DNA from: Thermoanaerobaculales bacterium
GTDB taxonomy: Bacteria; Acidobacteriota; Thermoanaerobaculia; Thermoanaerobaculales; Sulfomarinibacteraceae
DNA length: 6,559 bases
Direction of reading: 5' to 3'
NCBI GenBank assembly: GCA_025456385.1
Contig: JALOKS010000153.1
Coordinates: 1 to 6,559 of the forward strand
This document shows, piece after piece, positions 1 through 6,234 of this stretch. Made by a program: the position numbers and the translations under genes. The notes beneath the pieces are model-generated. The model was not told the DNA's origin and searched no databases. It worked only from the letters and a program-made list of their open reading frames with translations. How positions within the stretch are numbered: position 1 is the stretch's first letter; every line of letters starts with the position of its first letter.

Positions 1-344
1 CGGATATCCACCAACGCCACCACCCCGGCCAACCGCTCCTCGGTGCCGATGTACTCGGCGAGCGCCTCGCCCCACTCCTCCTTGAGCTGCGCGCTGACCG
101 CGGCGTAGCCGTAGCCCGGCAGGTCGACGAGGTAGAAGCTGCGGTTGACGAGATAGAAGTTCAAAGATCGGGTCTTGCCGGGCGCCTTCGCGACCCGCGC
201 CAGGCTCCGCCGGAAGAGCCAGTTCAGAAGGCTCGACTTGCCGACGTTGGAACGCCCCGCGACGGCGACCTGGGGCAGCCGGTCCGCGGGCCGCTCTTCG
301 GGCCTGAACGCAGAGCCTCGGAACGTGAGCTCGGTGATGTCCAA
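1..344 (-). CDS. engB: Ribosome biogenesis GTP-binding protein EngB/YsxC/YihA, 3' end cut off by window edge
   Basis: This is the N-terminal part (about 114 codons) of the TRAFAC-class GTPase EngB, which acts in late assembly of the large ribosomal subunit. Read from a TTG start at 344-342, the protein shows the P-loop GRSNVGKS at residues 30-37. It continues with the G2/switch I segment PGKTRSLNFY (55-64, with Thr58) and the G3 motif DLPGYGYA (74-81), a combination diagnostic for EngB. The frame runs off the window at VDI. The TKxD (G4) and G5 motifs and roughly 80-90 residues of a normal 195-210-residue protein lie outside. The start is uncertain: no ATG or GTG occurs in frame near the expected N-terminus, and TTG, 4 nt after the lon stop, gives the expected short leader before the P-loop. 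An ATT codon overlapping the lon stop, or an upstream CTG, are less likely alternatives. Only a weak GAG serves as a Shine-Dalgarno, so expression probably depends on coupling to lon translation. The family call is very secure; the exact start is not. Confidence 0.93.
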   Translation of the reverse strand, partial: MDITELTFRGSAFRPEERPADRLPQVAVAGRSNVGKSSLLNWLFRRSLARVAKAPGKTRSLNFYLVNRSFYLVDLPGYGYAAVSAQLKEEWGEALAEYIGTEERLAGVVALVDI

Positions 345-348
345 GATC

Positions 349-2748
349 TCAATGAGCCAGCGAAGGCGGGTCGAGCCGCGCCTCCGCCCCGCCGGCAGGC
401 GCGGACACCTCCGCGTCCTCCGACCGCACCAGGGAGTGCGCGAGCACCTGATCCATGTGTTCGACGAAGTGGAAGACCATCTCCTCGCGCACGGCGTCGA
501 GGATGTCCTCGAGGTCCTTCTCGTTCTCGGCCGGCATCACGACCTCACGGATGCCTGCGCGGTAGGCGGCGAGGATCTTCTCCTTGATGCCGCCGACCGG
601 CAGCACGTGCCCGCGGAGGGTGATCTCTCCGGTCATCGCGACATCCACGCGCACCGGGGTGCGTGTGAAGGCCGAAACCAGGGACGTCGCCAGGGTGATG
701 CCGGCCGAGGGCCCGTCCTTGGGAATGGCGCCCTCGGGGACGTGGACGTGCACGTCGGTCTTCTCGAAGGCCTCGGTGTCGATGCCGAGGACCTCGGCCC
801 GCGCCCGCACGAAGGAGAGCGCCGCGCGCGCCGACTCCTGCATCACGTCTCCGAGCTGCCCCGTCAGGGTGAGCTGGCCCTTGCCGCGCATGAGCGTCGC
901 CTCGGTGAGGAGGAGCTCGCCGCCGACCTGGGTCCAGGCGAGTCCGAGCGCCGCCCCGATCTCCGGCTGCTCCTCCGGGCGCTGGGCGCGGAAGCGCGGC
1001 TTGCCGAGCAGGCCCTGGATGGACTCGGGGGTGACCTCGAGCCTGGTCCCCTTCCTGAGCCGTTCCTTGAGGGCGCGCCGGGCGAGCTTGCGGCACACCG
1101 ACGCGATCTCGCGCTCGAGATTGCGGACGCCCGCCTCGCGGGTGTAGCGCTCGATCAGCAGGATGATGGCCTCATCCGAGAACTCGATCTTGAAGCGTCC
1201 GACGCCGTGCTTCTCGAGCTGGCGCGGGACCAGGAACAGGCGCGCGATCTCGAGCTTCTCCTGGTGGGTGTAACCCGACAGCTGGATGACCTCCATGCGG
1301 TCGAGCAGCGCCGGCGGGATCGAGTGGGTGACGTTGGCGGTGCAGATGAAGAACACCTTCGAGAGGTCGTACTCGATGTCGAGGTAGTGGTCGTGAAAGC
1401 TGTTGTTCTGCTCGGGATCGAGGACCTCGAGGAGGGCGCCGGCGGGGTCGCCACGGAAGTCGGCCGCCATCTTGTCGACCTCGTCGAGCAGCAGCACCGG
1501 GTTGACGGTGCCCGCCTTGCGCATCATCTGGATGATCTGCCCCGGGAAGGCGCCGATGTAGGTCCGGCGGTGGCCGCGGACCTCGGCCTCGTCACGCACC
1601 CCGCCCAGCGACAGGCGGACGAAGTTCCGTCCGGTGGCGCGGGCGATCGAGCGCGCGAGGGAGGTCTTGCCGGTCCCGGGCGGGCCAACGAAGCAGAGAA
1701 TCGTGCCGGTCGTCTTGCGCACGAGCTGGCGGACAGCCAGGAACTCGAGGATGCGATCTTTGATCTTCTCGAGCCCGTAGTGGTCCTCGTTGAGAACGGT
1801 CTCGGCGCGGGTGATGTCGCGGATCTCGCGCGAGGCCTTGGTCCAGGGCATGGCGAGCAGCCAATCGACGTAGTTCCGCGAAACCCCGGCCTCGGCCGAC
1901 ACCGGCGGCATGCCCTCCAGGCGGCGGAGCTCGATCTCGGCCTTCTCCTTGGCCTCGGCGGTCATGCCCGACTCCTCGACCCGCTTCTTGAGCTCCTCCA
2001 GCTCCTCGGTGTTGTCGTTGCGCCCGAGCTCCTCGTTGATCGCCTTGATCTTCTCCGACAGGTAGTACTCGCGTTGCGCCTTCTCCATCTGCTTCTTGAC
2101 GCGCGACGAGATGCGGCGGTCGATATTGAGCTTCTCGATCTCCATGTCGAGGAGGTCGTTGAGCTTCTGCAGGCGCTCGACCGGGTTGAGGATCTCCAGC
2201 AGCTGCTGCTTCTCGGCGGTGGGCTGCGACATGTGAGCGGCCAGGATGTCCGCAAACTGGTCCGGGTCATCCGTCTGCAGCGACGCCAACACCCCCTCCG
2301 CCGACAGGTGGTGCGAGAGCTTCGCGTACTCCTTGAAGAGCTCGACCAGCTGCGACATGTAGGTGGTGACCGCCGGGTCCATGCTCGCCTGGACGCGGAT
2401 GCGCTCGACCTCGGCCATCAGACACTCGTCGTCGAGATCGAAGGACACCAGCCGGGCCCGGCCGAGGCCCTCGACCATCACCTTGATGTTGCCCGAGGCG
2501 AGCTGCAGGTGCTGGACGACCCGGGCGACCACACCCAGCGGAAAGATGTCGTCGGCGCCCGGCTCGTCGACCTTCGGGTCGCGCTGGGTGGCGAGGAAGA
2601 TGCGCTTGTCGGGTCGGGCCAGCGCGCGCTCGAGCGCGACCACCGAGGGCTTCCGGCCGACCACGAACGGCGCCATCATGTGCGGATAGACCACCATGTC
2701 GCGGAGAGGAACGACCGGGAGGTGCACGGTGGAGGATTGTGTCGTCAT
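349..2748 (-). CDS. lon: ATP-dependent Lon protease (LonA type), 799 aa
   Basis: Cytoplasmic AAA+ serine protease that unfolds and degrades misfolded and short-lived regulatory proteins as a homohexamer. The full LonA layout is present: the N-terminal substrate-binding domain (about 8-200, beginning LPVVPLRDMVVYPHM), a coiled-coil helical stretch (about 190-280), the AAA+ module, and the C-terminal protease domain (about 595-775). Walker A is GPPGTGKT (355-362) and Walker B is LLLDEVDK (419-426). Sensor-1 Asn472, arginine finger Arg484 and sensor-2 Arg542 are in their expected contexts, and the pore-loop aromatic is Tyr397 in YIGAFPG. The catalytic dyad is Ser681 in PKDGPSAG and Lys724 in GGIKEK, with the same 43-residue spacing as E. 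coli Ser679/Lys722. Length is typical (E. coli 784); the extra residues are a nonconserved, Ala/Glu/Pro-rich tail after about 775. The ATG start is preceded by GAAGAG at 7-nt spacing. It lies 71 bp downstream of clpX and 4 bp upstream of the proposed engB start. The presence of only N, AAA+ and protease domains without membrane segments excludes LonB. Confidence 0.98.
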   Translation of the reverse strand: MTTQSSTVHLPVVPLRDMVVYPHMMAPFVVGRKPSVVALERALARPDKRIFLATQRDPKVDEPGADDIFPLGVVARVVQHLQLASGNIKVMVEGLGRARLVSFDLDDECLMAEVERIRVQASMDPAVTTYMSQLVELFKEYAKLSHHLSAEGVLASLQTDDPDQFADILAAHMSQPTAEKQQLLEILNPVERLQKLNDLLDMEIEKLNIDRRISSRVKKQMEKAQREYYLSEKIKAINEELGRNDNTEELEELKKRVEESGMTAEAKEKAEIELRRLEGMPPVSAEAGVSRNYVDWLLAMPWTKASREIRDITRAETVLNEDHYGLEKIKDRILEFLAVRQLVRKTTGTILCFVGPPGTGKTSLARSIARATGRNFVRLSLGGVRDEAEVRGHRRTYIGAFPGQIIQMMRKAGTVNPVLLLDEVDKMAADFRGDPAGALLEVLDPEQNNSFHDHYLDIEYDLSKVFFICTANVTHSIPPALLDRMEVIQLSGYTHQEKLEIARLFLVPRQLEKHGVGRFKIEFSDEAIILLIERYTREAGVRNLEREIASVCRKLARRALKERLRKGTRLEVTPESIQGLLGKPRFRAQRPEEQPEIGAALGLAWTQVGGELLLTEATLMRGKGQLTLTGQLGDVMQESARAALSFVRARAEVLGIDTEAFEKTDVHVHVPEGAIPKDGPSAGITLATSLVSAFTRTPVRVDVAMTGEITLRGHVLPVGGIKEKILAAYRAGIREVVMPAENEKDLEDILDAVREEMVFHFVEHMDQVLAHSLVRSEDAEVSAPAGGAEARLDPPSLAH

Positions 2749-2819
2749 GTGTGGGCTCTTCGTCGGGTGCGGGTTGTGGTCGCCGCGGCGCCGGTTACAC
2801 CAGCTGCCGCGCGAACATT

Positions 2820-4055
2820 CTAACTGACCTTGCGGACCGCCGGCAGCGGCGGCACGCGGCCTTGGACCACCTCTTTCGAGATGGTCAGCTCCTTGAGCTC
2901 GGGCAACGAGGGGATCTGGTACATGATCTCGAGCATCAGCTCCTCGAGGATGATCCGCAGGCCGCGCGCTCCGACCTTGCGGGTGATCGCCTCGTCGGCG
3001 ATCGCATCCAGGGAGCCGGGGGTGAACGAGAGGTCGACGCCCTCGAAGGAGAGCACGGTCTGGTACTGACGAACCAGGCAGTTGCGGGGCTCGGTGAGGA
3101 TCCGGACCAGCGCCCCGTGGTCGAGCTCGTGGAGGTCCGCCACCACCGGCACGCGGCCGACAAACTCAGGGATCATGCCGTACTTGATGAGATCCTCGGG
3201 ATGGACCTGTGACAGCAACTCCGAGGATCTGGGGGCGTTGGCGCGGAGGTCCACGCCGAAGCCCATCCGCTTCTGGTTGAGGCGGTCGGCGATGACGTCG
3301 TCGAGACCGACGAAGGCGCCGCCGCAGATGAAGAGAATGTTGGTGGTGTCGATCTGCAGGAACTCCTGGTGCGGGTGCTTGCGCCCGCCTTGCGGCGGCA
3401 CGTTCGCGACCGTGCCCTCGAGGATCTTGAGGAGCGCCTGCTGGACGCCCTCGCCCGACACGTCACGGGTGATCGACGGGTTCTCCGCCTTGCGCGCGAC
3501 CTTGTCGATCTCGTCGATGTAGACGATGCCGCGCTCGGCGGCCTCGCGGTCTCCGCCGGCGGCCTGGTAGAGGCGGAGGAGGATGTTCTCGACGTCTTCG
3601 CCGACGTAGCCGGCCTCGGTGAGCGTGGTCGCATCGACGATCGTGAAGGGCACCTGGAGCTGGCGCGCGAGTGTCTGGGCGAGCAGGGTCTTGCCGGTGC
3701 CCGTCGGGCCGATGAGGAGGATGTTCGACTTCGCGAGCTCGACGTCGTTGCGGCCGCGGCCCGTCTGGTACTCGATCCGGCGGTAGTGGTTGTAGACCGC
3801 CACCGACAGCTTCTTCTTCGCGGCCTCCTGGCCGATCACGTACTCGTCGAGGTGGTGCTTGATCTCGTGCGGCTTGGGGAGAATCTGGTCCCGCGCTTTT
3901 GCCTCGTGGACGCGGTCCTCGGCGATGATGTCGAGGCAGACCTCGACGCACTCGTTGCAGATGTAGACGGTGGGGCCGGCGATCAGCTTCCGCACCTCGT
4001 GCTGGCTCTTGCCGCAGAAGCTGCAGCGCAGCATGTCACCGTCGCGCTGGACCAT
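2820..4055 (-). CDS. clpX: ATP-dependent Clp protease ATP-binding subunit ClpX, 411 aa
   Basis: Hexameric AAA+ unfoldase that recognises degradation tags such as ssrA and threads substrates into ClpP. The N-terminal zinc-binding dimerisation domain has all four ligands, Cys11, Cys14, Cys33 and Cys36. In the AAA+ module, Walker A is GPTGTGKT (116-123), the pore-1 loop is GYVGED (149-154), Walker B is IVYIDE (177-182) and the RKH substrate-recruitment loop is at 225-227. The arginine finger is Arg301 in PEFVGRVPV, and sensor 2 is Arg367 in GARGLR. The ClpP-docking tripeptide is Met-Gly-Phe (264-266) instead of the E. coli Ile-Gly-Phe, a conservative variant of the [LIV]-G-F theme. Length matches the family (E. 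coli 424). The ATG start is strongly supported by AGGAGG five nucleotides upstream. It follows clpP by 60 bp, and placement directly after clpP indicates a dedicated ClpXP machine. HslU is excluded by the zinc finger, and ClpA by the single AAA+ domain. Confidence 0.98.
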   Translation of the reverse strand: MVQRDGDMLRCSFCGKSQHEVRKLIAGPTVYICNECVEVCLDIIAEDRVHEAKARDQILPKPHEIKHHLDEYVIGQEAAKKKLSVAVYNHYRRIEYQTGRGRNDVELAKSNILLIGPTGTGKTLLAQTLARQLQVPFTIVDATTLTEAGYVGEDVENILLRLYQAAGGDREAAERGIVYIDEIDKVARKAENPSITRDVSGEGVQQALLKILEGTVANVPPQGGRKHPHQEFLQIDTTNILFICGGAFVGLDDVIADRLNQKRMGFGVDLRANAPRSSELLSQVHPEDLIKYGMIPEFVGRVPVVADLHELDHGALVRILTEPRNCLVRQYQTVLSFEGVDLSFTPGSLDAIADEAITRKVGARGLRIILEELMLEIMYQIPSLPELKELTISKEVVQGRVPPLPAVRKVS

Positions 4056-4060
4056 TCAGT

Positions 4061-4066
4061 CCTCCT
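4061..4066 (-). promoter_or_regulatory. Shine-Dalgarno of clpX
   Basis: A perfect AGGAGG (minus strand) lies 5 nt from the ATG at 4055. It is the strongest ribosome-binding site in the window and fixes this start over the in-frame Met8. The good site suggests that clpX can be translated independently of clpP, whose stop is 60 bp upstream. Confidence 0.8.
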
Positions 4067-4115
4067 CGCAGCATTGTATAACAAAAGACCCCGGTCCGCC
4101 CGATGTTCATCCCGC

Positions 4116-4700
4116 CTACTCTCTGGAAACAATGATCTTGTCGATCAGGCCGTAGTCTCGAGCGGAGCCGGCTTCGAGGATGAAGTCGCGCTCGGTGTCG
4201 TTGTTGATCTTGGCGATCGGCTGCCCTGTGTGGCGGGCGAGAATCTCGTTGAGGCGCTCACGAAGGCGCATGATGTCCTTGGCGTGGATGTCGATGTCGG
4301 AGGCCTGGCCCTGGAGACCGGACATCAAGGGCTGGTGGAGGAGAACCCGGCTGTGCGGCAGCGCGAAGCGCTTGCCCGCGGCGCCGCCCGCCAGCAGCAC
4401 GGCGCCCATCGAAGCCGCCTGGCCGAGGGCGATGGTCGAGACGTCTGGCTTGACGTACTGCATGGTGTCGTAGATCGCGAGCCCGGCGGTGATCGAGCCG
4501 CCCGGGGTGTTGATGTAGAGGTAGATGTCCTTCTCCGGCTTCTCGGCCTCGAGGAACAGCATCTGCGCGATCACCAGCGAGGCCACCTGGTCGTCGATCG
4601 CGGTTCCGAGGAAGATCACGTTGTCCTTCAAGAGCCGCGAGTAGATGTCGTAGGCGCGTTCGCCGCGGCTGGTCTGCTCGATGACGACCGGAACCAACAT
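4116..4700 (-). CDS. clpP: ATP-dependent Clp protease proteolytic subunit ClpP, 194 aa
   Basis: Serine peptidase of the tetradecameric Clp chamber, which cleaves polypeptides delivered by ClpX (and ClpA/ClpC where present). The chosen ATG gives a protein starting MLVPVVIEQTSRGERAYDIY, which aligns directly with mature E. coli ClpP (ALVPMVIEQ...), so there is no propeptide. The catalytic triad is complete: Ser97 in GQAASMGA, His122 in LLHQP and Asp172 in NNDTERD. Relative to E. coli there is one extra residue just after the His motif (HQPLMSGLQGQA), in the handle-side loop region. The oxyanion glycine motif NTPGGS (65-70) is intact. The ATG forms a TGATG overlap with the tig stop and has GGGGAGG at 7-nt spacing. 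An adjoining GTG (4703-4701) would add one Met and is the alternative start. Overlap with tig implies translational coupling. No second clpP paralogue is in the window. Confidence 0.97.
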   Translation of the reverse strand: MLVPVVIEQTSRGERAYDIYSRLLKDNVIFLGTAIDDQVASLVIAQMLFLEAEKPEKDIYLYINTPGGSITAGLAIYDTMQYVKPDVSTIALGQAASMGAVLLAGGAAGKRFALPHSRVLLHQPLMSGLQGQASDIDIHAKDIMRLRERLNEILARHTGQPIAKINNDTERDFILEAGSARDYGLIDKIIVSRE

Positions 4701-5983
4701 CACTCGGCCTCCCCGCCCGCGCGCCGGATCATCTCGTCGACTGTGGCGGCCAGACGCGCGCCGTGCCGGATCCTGTCGAGACGGTTCTCGGCCGCGAGCT
4801 TCGCCTTGTGCTCGGCGGCCGGCACCGACAGGCGGGCCGCCTCGGCGGCGATGAATGCGTCCACGTCGGGTTCGGGGACCTCGATCTTCCAGTCCTCGGC
4901 GAGCTGCTCGAGAACGAGGGTGTCGAGAACCTCGCGGCGCGCGGCGGGCTCGGCCTTGGCCGCGATCTCCTGCCAGTTGATGGTCTCGGGGTTGAGATCG
5001 ACACCCTGCATCGCCAGGGTGTAGGCGTAGCGGTCGAGCTGCTCGCGCAGCGTCGCCTGCACCAGCGACGGCGGCAGATCGCCGAGATCGACGGCCGCGG
5101 TCAGGTGCTCGAGGATGAAGCGCCGCCAGCTGCCGCGCCGCGCCGCCCGCTTGTCACGCTCGAGGACCGCGGCCACGCGCTCGCGCAGCTCGGCCAGGGA
5201 CCCGAGCCCGATGGCGGCAGCCAGGGCATCGTCGAGCTCGGGCAGGGCCTTGCGCTTGAGCGCCTTGACGGTGACGGTGTAGGTCACCGTCTTGCCGGCC
5301 TTCGCCGCATCCTCGAGGTCCTCGGGCAGGACCTTGGTGGCCGTGCGCCGCTCACCCACAGCCGCTCCCTGCAGGGCCTCGTTGACCTCCGCCGGCACGC
5401 GCTCGGAGCCGAGCACGAAGTGCGCATCATTCTCGGTGTAGGGCGGGTCGTCGCTGCCCTCGACGGCACCCACGAGATCGACCTCGACCCGCATGCCGTC
5501 GCTCGCCCGGGCGTCGTCGGCGGGCTCCCAGACAGCCTGCTCCTCCTGGATGCGCCCGAGCTCGGCGTCGACCTCACCGTCGCCGACCTCGAGCGGGTAC
5601 TGCGGCAGCTCGAGCCCGGCGATCTCCGGCAGCTCGTAGCGCGGCCGCACCTCGAGCTCGGCCGTGAAGGAGAAGCCACCGTCGGCGCCGAAGCTGAGAT
5701 CGCGGATCTGCGGGCTGGTCAGCGGCTCGAGGTCCTTCTCGCTGTCGAAGACCTCGCGCCAGAGCCGTCCGGTGAGGTGGTCCTTGAGCTCGCTGTCGAT
5801 CTCGTCGGCATAGCGGGTGCGGACCGCCGCCTCCGGCGCCTTCCCGGGTCGGAAGCCCGGCACCCGCGCCGAGCGGCGGATGGTGCGGATGATGCCGTCG
5901 CGTTCGCGGCTGACAGCGTCCGGCTCGAGGCTCGCGGTGATGGCTACGGTGTGGTTGGCGCCTCGGGTCACGGTGTAGGGCAT
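4700..5983 (-). CDS. tig: Trigger factor (ribosome-associated chaperone, FKBP-type PPIase), 427 aa
   Basis: ATP-independent chaperone that binds ribosomal protein uL23 at the tunnel exit and shields nascent chains. The N-terminal ribosome-binding domain (about 1-115) contains the signature loop GFRPGKAP at 43-50, matching E. coli GFRKGKVP including the Phe-Arg-x-Gly-Lys contact residues. An FKBP-like peptidyl-prolyl isomerase domain spans about 150-245 (from DGMRVEVDLVG to TVTYTVTVKALKRK). The helical substrate-cradling C-terminal domain covers about 246-427, including the conserved PPSLVQATLREQLDR helix region. Length is normal (E. coli 432). The ATG start has GGAGA at 7-nt spacing. It is the first protein gene after the two tRNAs, with only 29 bp to the tRNA-Leu CCA end, and its stop overlaps the clpP start. 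Sequence outside the 43-50 loop is divergent, as is usual for this family, but architecture and context make the call secure. Confidence 0.96.
   Translation of the reverse strand: MPYTVTRGANHTVAITASLEPDAVSRERDGIIRTIRRSARVPGFRPGKAPEAAVRTRYADEIDSELKDHLTGRLWREVFDSEKDLEPLTSPQIRDLSFGADGGFSFTAELEVRPRYELPEIAGLELPQYPLEVGDGEVDAELGRIQEEQAVWEPADDARASDGMRVEVDLVGAVEGSDDPPYTENDAHFVLGSERVPAEVNEALQGAAVGERRTATKVLPEDLEDAAKAGKTVTYTVTVKALKRKALPELDDALAAAIGLGSLAELRERVAAVLERDKRAARRGSWRRFILEHLTAAVDLGDLPPSLVQATLREQLDRYAYTLAMQGVDLNPETINWQEIAAKAEPAARREVLDTLVLEQLAEDWKIEVPEPDVDAFIAAEAARLSVPAAEHKAKLAAENRLDRIRHGARLAATVDEMIRRAGGEAE
4708..4714 (-). promoter_or_regulatory. Shine-Dalgarno of clpP, inside the end of tig
   Basis: GGGGAGG on the minus strand, embedded in the last codons of tig. 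Its spacing to the ATG at 4700 is 7 nt, against only 4 nt to the alternative GTG at 4703, which favours the ATG. Ribosomes ending tig translation can reinitiate at the TGATG junction. Confidence 0.65.
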
Positions 5984-5990
5984 GGGTGGG

Positions 5991-5995
5991 TCTCC
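5991..5995 (-). promoter_or_regulatory. Shine-Dalgarno of tig
   Basis: GGAGA on the minus strand, 7 nt before the tig ATG. It lies within the 29-bp gap after tRNA-Leu, so after tRNA 3'-end processing the tig mRNA would have a very short leader that still contains this site. Confidence 0.6.
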
Positions 5996-6012
5996 GGGAG
6001 GCTCGAACCGGG

Positions 6013-6099
6013 TGGTGCGAAAGGGGGGATTCGAACCCCCACGGGGGGACCCCCACGAGATCCTAAGTCTCGCGCGTCTACCGGTTCCGCCACTTTCGC
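6013..6099 (-). tRNA. tRNA-Leu (anticodon UAG), CCA encoded
   Basis: The minus strand folds into a class II tRNA of 87 nt. The acceptor stem GCGAAAG pairs perfectly with CTTTCGC (6023-6017), followed by discriminator A73 (6016) and a genomically encoded CCA (6015-6013). The D-arm region GTGGCGGAACCGGTAGACGC is the usual tRNA-Leu form. The anticodon stem CGAGA/TCTCG encloses loop CTTAGGA with anticodon TAG (6065-6063). A long G/C-rich variable arm, a hallmark of Leu/Ser tRNAs, precedes the T-arm GGGGG-TTCGAAT-CCCCC. A73 and the D-loop fit Leu rather than Ser. It reads CUA and probably other CUN codons by wobble. It lies 9 bp after tRNA-Lys and 29 bp before tig. Confidence 0.97.
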
Positions 6100-6108
6100 G
6101 GTGGGGAA

Positions 6109-6184
6109 TGGTGAGCCGTGGAGGAATCGAACCTCCAACCTAGTGATTAAGAGTCACTTGCTCTGCCAATTGAGCTAACGGCCC
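6109..6184 (-). tRNA. tRNA-Lys (anticodon CUU), CCA encoded
   Basis: The minus strand gives a canonical 76-nt tRNA. The acceptor GGGCCGT pairs with ACGGCTC (one G-U pair), followed by A73 and an encoded CCA (6111-6109). The D-arm is TAGCTCAATTGGCAGAGCA, and the anticodon stem AGTGA/TCACT carries loop CTCTTAA with anticodon CTT (6151-6149). The T-arm is GGAGG-TTCGATT-CCTCC. It closely resembles E. coli tRNA-Lys in the acceptor, D-arm and A73, and it decodes AAG. It is the first gene after the promoter at 6198-6226, whose predicted start site lies several bases upstream of the mature 5' end, leaving a short leader for RNase P. Confidence 0.97.
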
Positions 6185-6197
6185 ACAACCACTCGAC

Positions 6198-6226
6198 ACT
6201 GTAGCGAAAAAAGCCGTGCGGGGCAA
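6198..6226 (-). promoter_or_regulatory. Sigma70-type promoter for the tRNA-Lys/tRNA-Leu (and probably tig) transcript
   Basis: On the minus strand a -35 box TTGCCC (6226-6221, 4 of 6 consensus) is followed by exactly 17 bp and a -10 box TACAGT (6203-6198, 4 of 6). The predicted transcription start is near 6190-6192, about 6-8 nt before the tRNA-Lys 5' end, as is normal for stable-RNA genes. The spacer contains a run of six T. The position, ideal spacing and lack of any competing candidate in the gap support it; both boxes are only moderate matches. Confidence 0.65.
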
Positions 6227-6234
6227 GCCCATTC

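Noticed and set aside
2749..2819. Possible terminator or promoter in the clpX-lon gap
   Set aside because: The gap contains short GC palindromes such as CGCCGCGGCG, but no stem followed by a T-tract and no paired -35/-10 boxes. Such palindromes are common by chance at this GC content.
175..2823. Plus-strand open frame of 882 codons antisense to lon
   Set aside because: It mirrors the lon gene almost end to end. Its translation is an Asp/Leu/His/Arg/Val-rich composition typical of the antisense of a gene with high third-position GC, with no recognisable domain, while the minus-strand Lon has every catalytic motif intact.
3369..5024. Plus-strand open frame of 551 codons spanning the antisense of clpX, clpP and tig
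   Set aside because: It crosses three well-supported genes and two gaps, has the same biased antisense composition and no domain signature. It reflects stop-codon scarcity in GC-rich DNA.
4763..6178. Plus-strand open frame of 471 codons antisense to tig and both tRNAs
   Set aside because: It runs through both tRNA genes in antisense and covers tig completely; there is no domain or ribosome site. It is a shadow frame.
6204..6230. Intrinsic terminator ending in the TTTTTT run before tRNA-Lys
   Set aside because: On the minus strand the bases before the T-run form only 3-bp stems (GGG-CTTG-CCC, GCC...GGC). The T-run is better explained as part of the 17-bp promoter spacer.
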